The notes: a model not told the origin generated them from the sequence alone. Counted from the stretch's first letter, positions 28,138-36,494 are shown. The stretch: DNA of 64,000 nt from an uncultured Clostridia bacterium (GCA_947628755.1 CANRBC010000016.1:1-64000), one strand, 5' to 3'. Numbers and translations: made by a program.

Positions 28138-28962
28138 ATGGCATTTATAGACAAACAACTGCTTGAGTTCAAGCGATTAATTGAGAATTCAATTATTACG
28201 GGAGGCGCAAAAGGTAAGGAATCAATGATTCGTTCATCGGGACTTATTAACTTGATTCATGACGCGGTCAAATATGAATTCATACAAGCTGGGGTGAATC
28301 GTAACAACATTTATCCTCACTTCGGTGATACAAAACCAGAATTAAAAATGGCTGGATTTCTAAAGCAGAAGGATCAAGACATATGTATTGTACCCTCTAA
28401 TATTAGGAAATCACCTACAACCATAAACTGGGGACCACTGGCATTTGAGGGAAAAAATGATCCTTACGGCTTTGACTATTCCACCAACACATTAGTAATC
28501 AATGTTAGAAGCCAAATGAGCAGCCTCGCTAAAAATTCTGATACTTTGTTTGAAAGAACTTTTGCTGAAGCACAAAACCTTCATATTCGTTACCCGGATA
28601 TCGTACTCGGTGAGGTTTATTTAATCCCGGTTCATGAATATGACGATGATTTGGTAAAAAGAAATCGAGTTGGATTCCGCGACAGGCAGACAAACATTGA
28701 AAAATACATAAGTTTCTTTGATTCGATAAATAACAGACCAACCGGCGGTGGTGATTATGCGTATGAAAGGTGTGCTCTGTTAATTGTTGATTTCAATCGC
28801 CCGCAGCCGTATCTTTTCAGAAATAGTGATGAGCTCAAAAAAGCGGGCTATATTTCACAATCATTTGGTATTGAATACGCATCCTTGAATTTTCACGACT
28901 TTGTAGATGATATACTTAATGTCTATGCCGAAAGATATAATATTCAGAATCTAATGGCATGA
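28138..28962 (+). CDS. Putative type II restriction endonuclease
   Basis: A 274-residue protein with TAAGGAGG before the ATG at 28138. Its neighbours (controller gene upstream, convergent adenine methyltransferase downstream) make it the expected restriction enzyme. Visible blocks are SMIRSSGLINLIHDAVKYEF near residues 29-48, MAGFLKQKDQDICIVPS near 71-87 and NTLVINVRSQMSSLAKNSD near 118-136. ERTFAEAQNLHIRYPDIVLG lies near 141-160. The D...VRSQ spacing could be a variant PD-(D/E)XK site like the ExQ version of BglII, but the classical lysine is not obvious. The recognition sequence is unknown. It appears intact. Confidence 0.7.
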   Translation: MAFIDKQLLEFKRLIENSIITGGAKGKESMIRSSGLINLIHDAVKYEFIQAGVNRNNIYPHFGDTKPELKMAGFLKQKDQDICIVPSNIRKSPTTINWGPLAFEGKNDPYGFDYSTNTLVINVRSQMSSLAKNSDTLFERTFAEAQNLHIRYPDIVLGEVYLIPVHEYDDDLVKRNRVGFRDRQTNIEKYISFFDSINNRPTGGGDYAYERCALLIVDFNRPQPYLFRNSDELKKAGYISQSFGIEYASLNFHDFVDDILNVYAERYNIQNLMA

Positions 28963-28975
28963 CTTCGTATTATTT

Positions 28976-29012
28976 CATACCACCCTTACAATTGAAGTGT
29001 GAGGGTGGTATG
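28976..29012. terminator. Hairpin between convergent R and M genes
   Basis: A 15-bp stem with one wobble, CATACCACCC... (28976-28990) pairing with 28998-29012, between the convergent endonuclease and regulator/methyltransferase units. It probably ends transcripts from both sides. Confidence 0.7.
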
Positions 29013-29015
29013 TAT

Positions 29016-29194
29016 TTACAATATTTCGACTACTTTTTTAATGTTGCATTCAAGATATTTACATATTTTTTCAATGATTTCCAGCGAAACAGATTCATTC
29101 TTTCCCATGTGCTAATGCCCGCACCAGAAACAAGATCTGCACGCTTCATCTTTCTGTCAATGAGCAATTTCCATAACCTGTTGTAACTTATCAC
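29016..29194 (-). pseudogene. XRE-family regulator broken by a small deletion
   Basis: On the minus strand a GTG start at 29194 (GAGTGAGGA upstream) opens ISYNRLWKLLIDRKMKRADL...GIST, then the frame is lost. The +2 frame resumes at once with MGKNESVSLEIIEKICKYL and ends CNIKKVVEIL at 29016. Together they read like a normal 65-70-residue Cro/C1 regulator lacking about 16 bases in the turn after helix 3. The first frame instead ends in unrelated residues at a TAG. It lies 13 bases downstream of the methyltransferase on the same strand. Confidence 0.75.
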
Positions 29195-29207
29195 AATAAT
29201 GATTTCC

Positions 29208-31028
29208 TCACTCAAGGTTATAATAATTCCACAGAAATGCATCAAGTTTCTCATCCGAGGCATTTAATATGATTTCGATATCGTGCTCTGAAAACCATGG
29301 AAGCGAGAAGCGTTCAACATATTTTTTCTGATAGCAAAAATAACCACCTTCAATTGAATAGCTTGTATTGCTAACGTAATAACCCATAAGCCGAGAGTTT
29401 AGTATCCGCTGCAATACATCCAAGCTATATCTATCATTCTCAAATACCGCATACCCATTGCAAAAAAGTGCATCTTCATTATCGACATAAATAAATTTGG
29501 GTTTGTTTGCAAACGTAGGGAAAAGGAGTTTTTTGCCATATTTGTTTAAGCCTTGCGTCCTTCCATATGCATACCACCCTTGAGGATTGCCTTTCCCTTT
29601 ATCTCTTGAATCAAGTTCCTCTCTTTGCAGAGATAGGCAGAAGTATGTAAGCGGGAATTCTGATTTAAAAACGCTTTCGTCTATAAGCGTGTAACCGGCT
29701 TTACTCTTTACATATGGAAAAATAATAAATCTTTTAGCGTCATCAATATTGTCGTGCTGCTTCAAATCCGGAATTTTATAAATGGGTTTTACGAGACCGG
29801 GTTCAATATACACTTTTTGAGTTCCTATTTGTTTGAAATAGCCTTTACTGTCACAATCAACTAAGTATACGCCATCTCGTAAGGTTGCGATCCCCGTTCT
29901 GATAAATTCTTTAATGGAAATCATTTGAGATTCGATTTTTCGCAAATTTCTAAATGTGACTTGATCGACCAGCCTCCATCCATTTTTATCAAGGCTATCA
30001 TACGGCATCTTATCATATGATAAGGTGACTATTCTCTTTTTGATATCCTCGGTTTTTTCCATTGTACAATATTCGAATTCTTCGTCGTTCTGTTTGGACA
30101 GAATGATGATACAGTTATAAGTACGCATCGGTTTGAAAACCATATTGTCTCCGAAGTCAAGAATACGTTTTGGTAAGCGGTACGCTTGCAAGTATTCACG
30201 CAATTCGAGTGCGGACTTTATGGTCAAAAAATTATTCGGAATGATATAGCCAAGAAGTCCATGTACATCAAGAAAGCTCATTGCATACTCAATAAATGCA
30301 TAGAATATGTTGAAAACTCCGTTACGGGTCGTAGAAAATGTTTCTTTTAGATATTTTACTGTCTTCTTATTCATATCATGCGGATTAACATACGGAGGAT
30401 TGCCTATTATGTAATCGAATGATTGTAGTCCGAATTCTTTTGCCCAGTTACATTTTAAACTATCACGACATAGCACGTTAGGCCTTACTGCTTGGTAATC
30501 ACAACCGTGTTTCGCACATAAAAGACGTAGAACAAGAACACACCGACGAGCGTTATCTTTGTCGATGTCTATTCCATAGATATTATTATTAACAACCGTA
30601 TCTATTCTTATGTTGAATCTTGACGAAATCATTTCTGCCGCTGTGATAAGAAATATTCCACAGCCACAGCCGGGATCAATTATAGATAAATTCTCACTAT
30701 ACTCTGACAAATTTTCAAAAAGGTTAGCCGCAATATATTCTGCAATATACTGTGGTGTGAATACAATCCCATTTTCATACTTATTGTCTTCTTCCAATAG
30801 AGATTCAAACAACTCTATAATTGTTTCTAAATCTGTCTCTATACTTGTATTTTTAAGAATTTCTTCAATTTCAGCTGCTTCCTTGGAATCATAATAATTA
30901 TCATTACATTGATAGTCATTCAAGCAATATCGCATAATCCCATCTTCAATCTCAGAAAACGAGTACCCAGATAGTCTTTTTTTTATTTCTGCATATGTTG
31001 AAAGACGGTCACTTTTTGTGTTTCCCAT
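29208..31028 (-). CDS. Type II N6-adenine DNA methyltransferase (Eco57I/TaqI-like)
   Basis: A 606-residue SAM-dependent methyltransferase protecting host DNA from the adjacent endonuclease. Motifs in order: GIVFTPQYIAEYIA near 87-100 (motif X), IDPGCGCGIFLITA near 117-130 (motif I), IYGIDIDKDNA near 150-160 (motif II), and catalytic YIIGNPPYVNP near 206-216 (motif IV NPPY, gamma-type adenine enzyme). A large C-terminal target-recognition domain follows, with a TaqI-C-like GYYVSNTSYSIEGGYFCYQK near 552-571. GGAGGACAAC precedes the ATG, which overlaps the stop of the upstream regulator (TGATG). The enzyme looks complete. Confidence 0.92.
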   Translation of the reverse strand: MGNTKSDRLSTYAEIKKRLSGYSFSEIEDGIMRYCLNDYQCNDNYYDSKEAAEIEEILKNTSIETDLETIIELFESLLEEDNKYENGIVFTPQYIAEYIAANLFENLSEYSENLSIIDPGCGCGIFLITAAEMISSRFNIRIDTVVNNNIYGIDIDKDNARRCVLVLRLLCAKHGCDYQAVRPNVLCRDSLKCNWAKEFGLQSFDYIIGNPPYVNPHDMNKKTVKYLKETFSTTRNGVFNIFYAFIEYAMSFLDVHGLLGYIIPNNFLTIKSALELREYLQAYRLPKRILDFGDNMVFKPMRTYNCIIILSKQNDEEFEYCTMEKTEDIKKRIVTLSYDKMPYDSLDKNGWRLVDQVTFRNLRKIESQMISIKEFIRTGIATLRDGVYLVDCDSKGYFKQIGTQKVYIEPGLVKPIYKIPDLKQHDNIDDAKRFIIFPYVKSKAGYTLIDESVFKSEFPLTYFCLSLQREELDSRDKGKGNPQGWYAYGRTQGLNKYGKKLLFPTFANKPKFIYVDNEDALFCNGYAVFENDRYSLDVLQRILNSRLMGYYVSNTSYSIEGGYFCYQKKYVERFSLPWFSEHDIEIILNASDEKLDAFLWNYYNLE

Positions 31029-31246
31029 CAGTGGTTGTCCTCCGTTATCACGATTTCGGCTATGTCAGATATGCCACATTGTAGAGCACAGCATATATTC
31101 ACTAATACTTCCGTATTTACATTCTGATTGGCTGAAAGCTTTGAAATCGCTGAACTACTTAGTCCCGTAATTGATGCTAAATCTTTCTTCTTCAGTTTTT
31201 TATCAACAAGCAGTTTCCATAGCTTTGTATATTCAATATATATCAG
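31028..31246 (-). CDS. Small XRE regulator with apparent CTG start
   Basis: A frame of 72 codons reads IYIEYTKLWKLLVDKKLKKK, then DLASITGLSSSAISKLSA, and ends at TGA 31030-31028, sharing its A with the methyltransferase ATG. It is a clear Cro/C1 HTH, similar in layout to the broken regulator at 29016-29194. No ATG, GTG or TTG occurs between the upstream in-frame TGA and the HTH. CTG at 31246 stands five bases after TGGAGG and five codons before KLW, exactly where homologues start. I infer CTG initiation, or a start codon mutated from ATG. Coupling to the methyltransferase suggests a regulator of it. Confidence 0.7.
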   Translation of the reverse strand: MIYIEYTKLWKLLVDKKLKKKDLASITGLSSSAISKLSANQNVNTEVLVNICCALQCGISDIAEIVITEDNH

Positions 31247-31272
31247 ATATACCTCCAGAAGATTTCAATAGA

Positions 31273-31301
31273 AGTATAGCACAAAATGCAGCAAAAAGCA
31301 A
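31273..31301 (-). promoter_or_regulatory. Promoter of the regulator-methyltransferase operon
   Basis: On the minus strand TTGCTT (31301-31296), a 17-base spacer and TATACT (31278-31273), upstream of the CTG-start regulator. A 7-bp dyad (CGCTCTC...GAGAGCG) spans about 31304-31353 and could be an operator. Confidence 0.6.
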
Positions 31302-31660
31302 TGCGCTCTCGCAAATAAATCCTTATTTTGAGAATATTGTTATGAGAGCGGCAAAAAACACACTAATGATTTTATCCTTCGATATAGTCTTTAGTTTGTG
31401 CCTCCGCTTGAAGAGTGCCGATTAAAAATTCTCGTGTTTTTAGAAAATCACTACCTAGCATTAGGGTGTTATTCCCGGCGCGGCTATTCCTTTGTTATTT
31501 TAATTCGATTTGCCTGTCATTGTCACATTGTAATTGACTGTCATAGTGAAGTCCTCCTCTAATTTAGTAGTGACATCCGCTCTAAACCACAAAAATAGCA
31601 AGCCGATTACCCCAAAATATGGACAAATATACACGCCGATTATTGTTCAATTTGGGTATA
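31302..31660 (-). other. Remnant of an integrative element: short gene fragments
   Basis: Two minus-strand fragments with element-like features are visible. At 31500-31544 a strong AGAGGAGG site precedes a 14-codon frame, MTVNYNVTMTGKSN, that looks like the first residues of a small gene common on clostridial conjugative elements. At 31372-31461 there is a 29-codon frame, MLGSDFLKTREFLIG..., ending KDYIEG. Both look like leftovers of genes lost by deletion. The stretch 31247-31663 otherwise has no intact gene. Confidence 0.4.
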
Positions 31661-31663
31661 AAG

Positions 31664-31707
31664 AAAACGACCATGCAGGAGCATTACACTCTTACATGGT
31701 CGTTTTT
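31664..31707 (+). terminator. Terminator-like hairpin at the right end of the island
   Basis: AAAACGACCATG (31664-31675) pairs with CATGGTCGTTTT (31695-31706), followed by T and CTC. The symmetric A and T flanks allow function on both strands, for instance for leftward cstA. Confidence 0.7.
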
Positions 31708-31818
31708 CTCTTGCCTCACTTGAAGGTTGTCAGCTTAAATTTACTTGTTTTTGTAAATCTCTACGTTGAACCCTCAAAAGCCGAGGTTTTTGTTTTATAT
31801 TTATTTTTATTGCGTTTA

Positions 31819-33501
31819 TTATGCCTTAGCGGTATTTACCTTTTCGGCAAGAGCCTTAAGTCCGCTTATTGATACTATTATACCAAGTATGAACAGAGCG
31901 ATAGCAAAGGCAAGCTGTAAAGCGTCGCCGCCTACATTCTCCGTAGTCATGGCAATAAGTCCTGACAGCTTAGTATATATGGTAATGCCAAGCATTGAAA
32001 GGGTAACTATGAGCATCATTATCATAGGTATCCACAGCATCCAGCCCTGTCTGTTCGTCTTCTTAAAGAATACGGCGCAGGCAATAAGAGCAAGAGCTGA
32101 AAGAAGCTGATTGGCAGAACCGAATAACGGCCATATATTCTTATAGCCTACCTTGGCAAGAGCAAAGGCAACTGCAAGAGTAGCTATTGTTGAAAAATAC
32201 TTGTTGGTGCAGACCTTGGCAACAGGACCTAAATCGGCATCGTCGGTATCTGCGTCTACAAAGAATTCCTCAAAGGCAAGTCTGCCTATTCTGGCAACAG
32301 AGTCAAGAGATGTAAGAGCAAAAGCAGATACGGAAAGAGTAATAAGAGTCATGCTTATACCCTCGGGTACTCCCAGCTTAACAAGGAAGGAAGCAACACC
32401 TGTGGCAAATATAATAGGCTGAGTAGCGTCGGGAATAACTCCGCCCTTTGAAACAGCGCCTACCGCTATAAGAGCTATGACTGCAAGCATACTTTCCATA
32501 AGCATTGCGCCAAAGGCTACGGGAAGCATATTCTTCTCGTTTTTGATTTGCTTTGAAGCCGTACCGGAAGAAACCAGTGAATGGAAGCCCGAAACAGCAC
32601 CGCAGGCAATAGTAACGAAAAGATATGGGAAAAGTGTCTGACCGCCTACATTCCAGCCGTTAAATGCTGCAAGCTCCATAGTGGGGTTGGCAACGAGCAC
32701 ACCCAGAACCGCTGCAACTATCATGGCTACAAGCAGATAGCTGTTAAGATAATCTCTTGGCTGAAGCAGTATCCAGACGGGAGCTATTGAAGCTACCGCA
32801 ATATACAAAAATACTATAAGATGCCATGCGCCTGCAGAAACATATATAGGACAGAGAAGACCTATGGCTATGCAGACAATAAGAATAACTATGGCAACAA
32901 GTGTGTTTATCCATTTATTGAGCTTGCTTCTTCTTAAGAAAACTCCAAGTCCTACTGCTGCCGCTATGAAAAGACAGCTTGTTGTAGCGACCTGACCGTT
33001 TGCCTCAACGGTAGTAATGCCGTCTGCAGCAAAGCCGTTGAAGGTCTGGCATACGACATCTGCAAAAGCAGCGATTACAAGTATTGAAAAAAGCCATGTA
33101 AATATCATGAACAGCTTTTTACCGGTCTTGCCTATATAAAGCTCGATTATGTATCCGATAGTTCTGCCCTTGTTTTTGACAGAAGCATACATTGATGCAA
33201 AGTCCTGAACAGCGCCGAAGAATACGCCGCCTATAAGTATCCACAAAAGAACGGGTACCCATCCGAATATAGCTGCCTGTATAGGCCCGTTGATAGGACC
33301 TGCGCCTGCAATAGATGCAAACTGGTGACCAAACACTACATTGGTGTCGGCAGGAACATAGTCCACACCGTCCTCCAATTCATAAGCGGGAGTCTTGGCA
33401 TTTTCATCAATACCCCAAAGTCTTGCAAGGTATCTTCCGTAAATGAGATAGGCTCCGCCTAATACGATGATTGCAATAACCATCATGATTAAACCATTCA
33501 C
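31819..33501 (-). CDS. cstA: CstA-family carbon starvation / pyruvate-peptide transporter
   Basis: A 560-residue inner-membrane protein with about 16 hydrophobic segments. CstA family members import pyruvate or peptides during carbon limitation. Landmarks are GRYLARLWGID near residue 20, FGHQFASIAGAGPINGPIQA near 53-72, ASMYASVKNKGRTIG near 103-117 and FHSLVSSGTASKQIKNE near 306-322, all characteristic of the CstA N-domain. The start is GTG at 33501, eight bases after AAAGGAGG. A longer frame upstream has no ribosome site. It is monocistronic. No btsSR- or LytTR-type regulator is seen nearby. Confidence 0.93.
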   Translation of the reverse strand: MNGLIMMVIAIIVLGGAYLIYGRYLARLWGIDENAKTPAYELEDGVDYVPADTNVVFGHQFASIAGAGPINGPIQAAIFGWVPVLLWILIGGVFFGAVQDFASMYASVKNKGRTIGYIIELYIGKTGKKLFMIFTWLFSILVIAAFADVVCQTFNGFAADGITTVEANGQVATTSCLFIAAAVGLGVFLRRSKLNKWINTLVAIVILIVCIAIGLLCPIYVSAGAWHLIVFLYIAVASIAPVWILLQPRDYLNSYLLVAMIVAAVLGVLVANPTMELAAFNGWNVGGQTLFPYLFVTIACGAVSGFHSLVSSGTASKQIKNEKNMLPVAFGAMLMESMLAVIALIAVGAVSKGGVIPDATQPIIFATGVASFLVKLGVPEGISMTLITLSVSAFALTSLDSVARIGRLAFEEFFVDADTDDADLGPVAKVCTNKYFSTIATLAVAFALAKVGYKNIWPLFGSANQLLSALALIACAVFFKKTNRQGWMLWIPMIMMLIVTLSMLGITIYTKLSGLIAMTTENVGGDALQLAFAIALFILGIIVSISGLKALAEKVNTAKA

Positions 33502-33774
33502 GATAATTCCTCCTTTTGAATCATGAGAGATGAAATAAAAACTGTTATTTAAAATCCAAGTTAATTCTATAACATTTTTGTTGAAAATACAATACAAAAT
33601 TAAGTTTTTTTTGAATTAAATTAAGAAATTTTTGTTAATAATTTTATTATTATTTTAACAAACTGTTAATTTCCCTGCGCCGAAACAAATGCTAATTTTT
33701 ACATATTTATATAGCTTTTTTCCGTAAAGTATGTTAAAATGTAATTAAATTAACATAAATTAAGGAGGATTTTT

Positions 33775-35553
33775 ATGCAGTCAAGAAAAAGAAAAACAAA
33801 AATAGTGGCTACTCTCGGTCCTGCTTCCAACAGCGTGGAGGAGATAAAGGCCCTTATCAAAGCAGGCATAAGCGCTGCAAGACTTAATTTCTCTCACGGC
33901 GACCATGACGAGCACGGTCAGAGAATGAAGAACCTTATTGCCGCAAGAGAAGAGCTTAACGCTCCTATACCTATTATATTGGATACAAAGGGTCCTGAAA
34001 TAAGGACTAAGACTCTTAAGGACGACAAAAAGGTAAAGCTGGAAACCGGTCAGAAATTCACCGTTACCACAGACGATATAGTCGGTGACAATACAAGGGT
34101 TGCCGTTACCTATCCGGAGATAACCTCCGACCTTTCAGTAGGCTCTACCATTCTTATAGACGACGGACTTATTGAGCTTAGAGTAGACGAAATAGAGGGC
34201 AACGACGTTAACTGTACCGTTATTAATTCCGGCATACTGGGCAACAGAAAAGGCGTGAATCTGCCTAATATACACATTAATCTGCCTGCTCTTACGGAAA
34301 AGGATATATCAGACATACAGTTTGGCGTTAAAATGGGTATAGACTATATTGCAGCCTCCTTTATACGCTCTGCAAAGGACGTTCTGGAGATAAAGAGAGT
34401 TCTTGAGGACTGTGGCGGCAGAGATGTGCATATTATTGCCAAGATAGAGAACAGAGACGGCGTAGACAATATAGACGAGATACTTGAAGTAGCCGACGGA
34501 GTTATGGTAGCAAGAGGCGACTTGGGCGTTGAAATCCCCTTTGAGGAGGTTCCTCTTGTTCAGAAAATGCTTATAGAAAAGTGTATAAACAAGGGCAAGC
34601 CGGTTATTACAGCCACTCAGATGCTCAACTCCATGATAGAAAATCCCAGACCTACAAGAGCCGAGGTAAACGACGTTGCCAACGCTATATTCGACCTTAC
34701 CGACGCTATAATGCTTTCAGGCGAAACGGCTCAGGGCAATTATCCCGTTGAGGCAGTCAAGGCTATGGACAGAATAGCGAGAAAAATAGAGGCGTCTATT
34801 AACTATACCGACAGATTCAACTCCAGCTTTTCAAAGTCTGTTGCAGTCAAGAATATTACAAGCGCCGTAAGTCACTCTGCTTGTACTACTGCTCACGATT
34901 TGAATGCAGCCTTGGTCGGCACTATTACTCTTTCCGGCCGTGCTGTAAAGGAGGTTGCAAAGTACAGACCCGCTACGGCTATACTTGCCTGCACACCTCT
35001 TGAAAGAACATTAAGACAGATGAACCTTATATGGGGCTGTATACCTATGCTTGTAGAATTTGAAAAGAAGAATATATCTCTCCTTTTCGATTCCGTTGCC
35101 AACAGAGCTCTTGAAAACAAAATTGCCGTAAACGGCGAGCTTATGGTATTCACAGGCGGTACTCCTCTTGGAACCACAGGCTCTACCAATACCATTAAGG
35201 TAGGTATTGTAGGCGATATACTTGTAAAGGGCAGACCTATGATAAAGGGCAAAAATATTACTGCTCATACCAATATCTGCACCACTATCGACGAGGCTAA
35301 GCTCCATTTCAGAAAGGGCGATATTTTCGTGACCTCCAATCCCGATAAGGGTCTTATACCTTATATGATGAGAGCTGCAGCTATTATAGTAGGCTCTGAG
35401 GACAAGTCCCTTGACTTCTCTCACGCCGTTGATTTGGCAAGAGAGCTTAAGGTACCTTGCGTATGGTGTGATATTAATGTGGAATCCACTCTTCCCGACC
35501 AGTTTATGGTAACTATCGACAGCAACGACGGTACTGTTTATCTGGATAAATAA
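33775..35553 (+). CDS. pyk: Pyruvate kinase with C-terminal PEP-utiliser-like domain
   Basis: Transfers phosphate from PEP to ADP, the last step of glycolysis. The 592-residue protein has the N-terminal KTKIVATLGPAS, the catalytic IAKIENRDGVDNIDEIL near 221-237, ARGDLGVEIPFEEV near 246-259 and KPVITATQMLNSMI near 275-288. After the usual C-domain (to about 475), a further 110 residues (GRPMIKGKNITAHTNICTT...) form the mobile PEP-utiliser-like extension found in Bacillus and many clostridial enzymes. Its histidine-type motif appears absent. TAAGGAGG precedes the ATG. A strong terminator follows. Confidence 0.97.
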   Translation: MQSRKRKTKIVATLGPASNSVEEIKALIKAGISAARLNFSHGDHDEHGQRMKNLIAAREELNAPIPIILDTKGPEIRTKTLKDDKKVKLETGQKFTVTTDDIVGDNTRVAVTYPEITSDLSVGSTILIDDGLIELRVDEIEGNDVNCTVINSGILGNRKGVNLPNIHINLPALTEKDISDIQFGVKMGIDYIAASFIRSAKDVLEIKRVLEDCGGRDVHIIAKIENRDGVDNIDEILEVADGVMVARGDLGVEIPFEEVPLVQKMLIEKCINKGKPVITATQMLNSMIENPRPTRAEVNDVANAIFDLTDAIMLSGETAQGNYPVEAVKAMDRIARKIEASINYTDRFNSSFSKSVAVKNITSAVSHSACTTAHDLNAALVGTITLSGRAVKEVAKYRPATAILACTPLERTLRQMNLIWGCIPMLVEFEKKNISLLFDSVANRALENKIAVNGELMVFTGGTPLGTTGSTNTIKVGIVGDILVKGRPMIKGKNITAHTNICTTIDEAKLHFRKGDIFVTSNPDKGLIPYMMRAAAIIVGSEDKSLDFSHAVDLARELKVPCVWCDINVESTLPDQFMVTIDSNDGTVYLDK

Positions 35554-35583
35554 TTATACCTTCGAGAAATAAAATATCGAAAT

Positions 35584-35637
35584 AAAAAGCCGAGGAAGTA
35601 CCGCTCTGTGGGCGGTACAAGAACTCGGCTTTTTTAG
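35584..35637. terminator. Terminator of pyk
   Basis: AAAAAGCCGAG (35584 on) pairs with CTCGGCTTTTTT (ending about 35636), enclosing a second stem GTACCGC/GCGGTAC. Long T tail. Confidence 0.9.
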
Positions 35638-35639
35638 GC

Positions 35640-36090
35640 TGTGTCAACACAGCCTTTTTTATGTAAAAATATGGGGGAATGTTTGTAGAATTAAATTTTT
35701 GTTTATATGCATATCGACCCTTCAGTCAGGCACGTTCAAAAATATCTTAATTTGGAATTTTTGACGTGCCTGACAGCTCCCCTTCACGTAAGGGGAGCCT
35801 TAGGTGTACGCTGCCCAAAGTCGCTTATTTACTTTGAAAGACGATACCTGAGCCGTTGCCAACACCCCTGCCTCCCCTAGCCTTGCAATAAAACGCAACG
35901 TGTTTTATTGCAGGCGTCGGAGGTTTGCATCGGAAAGCTATCCGACAAACCGTAGGTTTGCTTTTGCGGAGCAAAAGTGCTGGGGAGGGGGACCATGCGA
36001 AGCATGGTGGAAGGGTCGTTTTAAAACAAAAAAATCTCTATTAAGATAAACCAAAATTTAACGCGACAACCCTTATCAACATTGAATTCT
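35640..36090. repeat. MITE-like composite repeat, type A copy 2 (inverted)
   Basis: From GGCTGTGTCAACACAGCC at 35638 to CGCGACAACCC near 36071. The left interior boundary is TTTTTGTTTATATGCATA then TCGACCCTTCAGTCAG; the right is GAAGGGTCG near 36010. About 330 bp (35715-36020) are the reverse complement of 4805-5125 with few changes, including hairpins GCTTTTGCGGAGCAAAAG and CATGCGAAGCATG. Non-coding; it fills most of the gap 35554-36143. Confidence 0.8.
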
Positions 36091-36099
36091 TGACAGTCT

Positions 36100-36124
36100 A
36101 AAGCCCCGCATAAAGCGGGGCTTT
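36100..36124. terminator. Terminator of the HPr-like gene
   Basis: AAAGCCCCGC (36100-36109) pairs with GCGGGGCTTT (36115-36124) around ATAAA/T. Short T tails on both strands. Confidence 0.75.
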
Positions 36125-36143
36125 GGTATATAAGTCATTTAAT

Positions 36144-36374
36144 TTATGCTTCGTACTTGCCTAAAGCAGCCTTTACAGCGTCATAAGCTGCGTCATCATG
36201 AATGTCAAGACGGATAGGACTGCTTACGTCTAATGAGAATATACCCATAATAGACTTTGCATCAACTACATATCTGTCAGATGCAAGATCGAAATCACCA
36301 TCGAAAGTATTAATGATATTTACAAAATCCTTAACCTTATCAATTGAGTCTAATTTAAGTGTTAAATTCTTCAT
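36144..36374 (-). CDS. HPr-like protein lacking the phosphoryl-accepting histidine
   Basis: A 76-residue HPr-fold protein (MKNLTLKLDSIDKVKDFV...). It keeps the regulatory-serine segment KSIMGIFSLD near residues 40-49, equivalent to Ser46 of HPr. The active-site loop with GIHARPA near residue 15 is replaced by SIDKVKDFVN without histidine. It therefore cannot act as the usual PTS phosphocarrier. It recalls Crh, which also lacks His15 and works in catabolite repression through Ser46 phosphorylation, or a spore-linked HPr homologue. GGGAGG precedes the ATG. It is divergent from spoIVA, across a 337-base gap. Confidence 0.85.
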   Translation of the reverse strand: MKNLTLKLDSIDKVKDFVNIINTFDGDFDLASDRYVVDAKSIMGIFSLDVSSPIRLDIHDDAAYDAVKAALGKYEA

Positions 36375-36494
36375 AATTGTTTACCTCCCTTTATCTGGAT
36401 AAACCACCAAAAATTTATTGTTACAATGTAATAATAACTTGAAAATGAAGTTTTGTCAAATTTATTTTTTGTATGTTTATTTTGTAAATTTTGC

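Noticed and set aside
31171-31425. Plus-strand frame opposite the CTG-start regulator
   Set aside because: The minus strand has a clear HTH protein with ribosome site and coupling to the methyltransferase; the plus frame has neither.
26534-31720. Search for att-type direct repeats of the tRNA-Thr 3' end at the island's right border
   Set aside because: No copy of the T-arm/acceptor sequence was found by eye between 31.2 and 31.8 kb, so no attachment sites are annotated.
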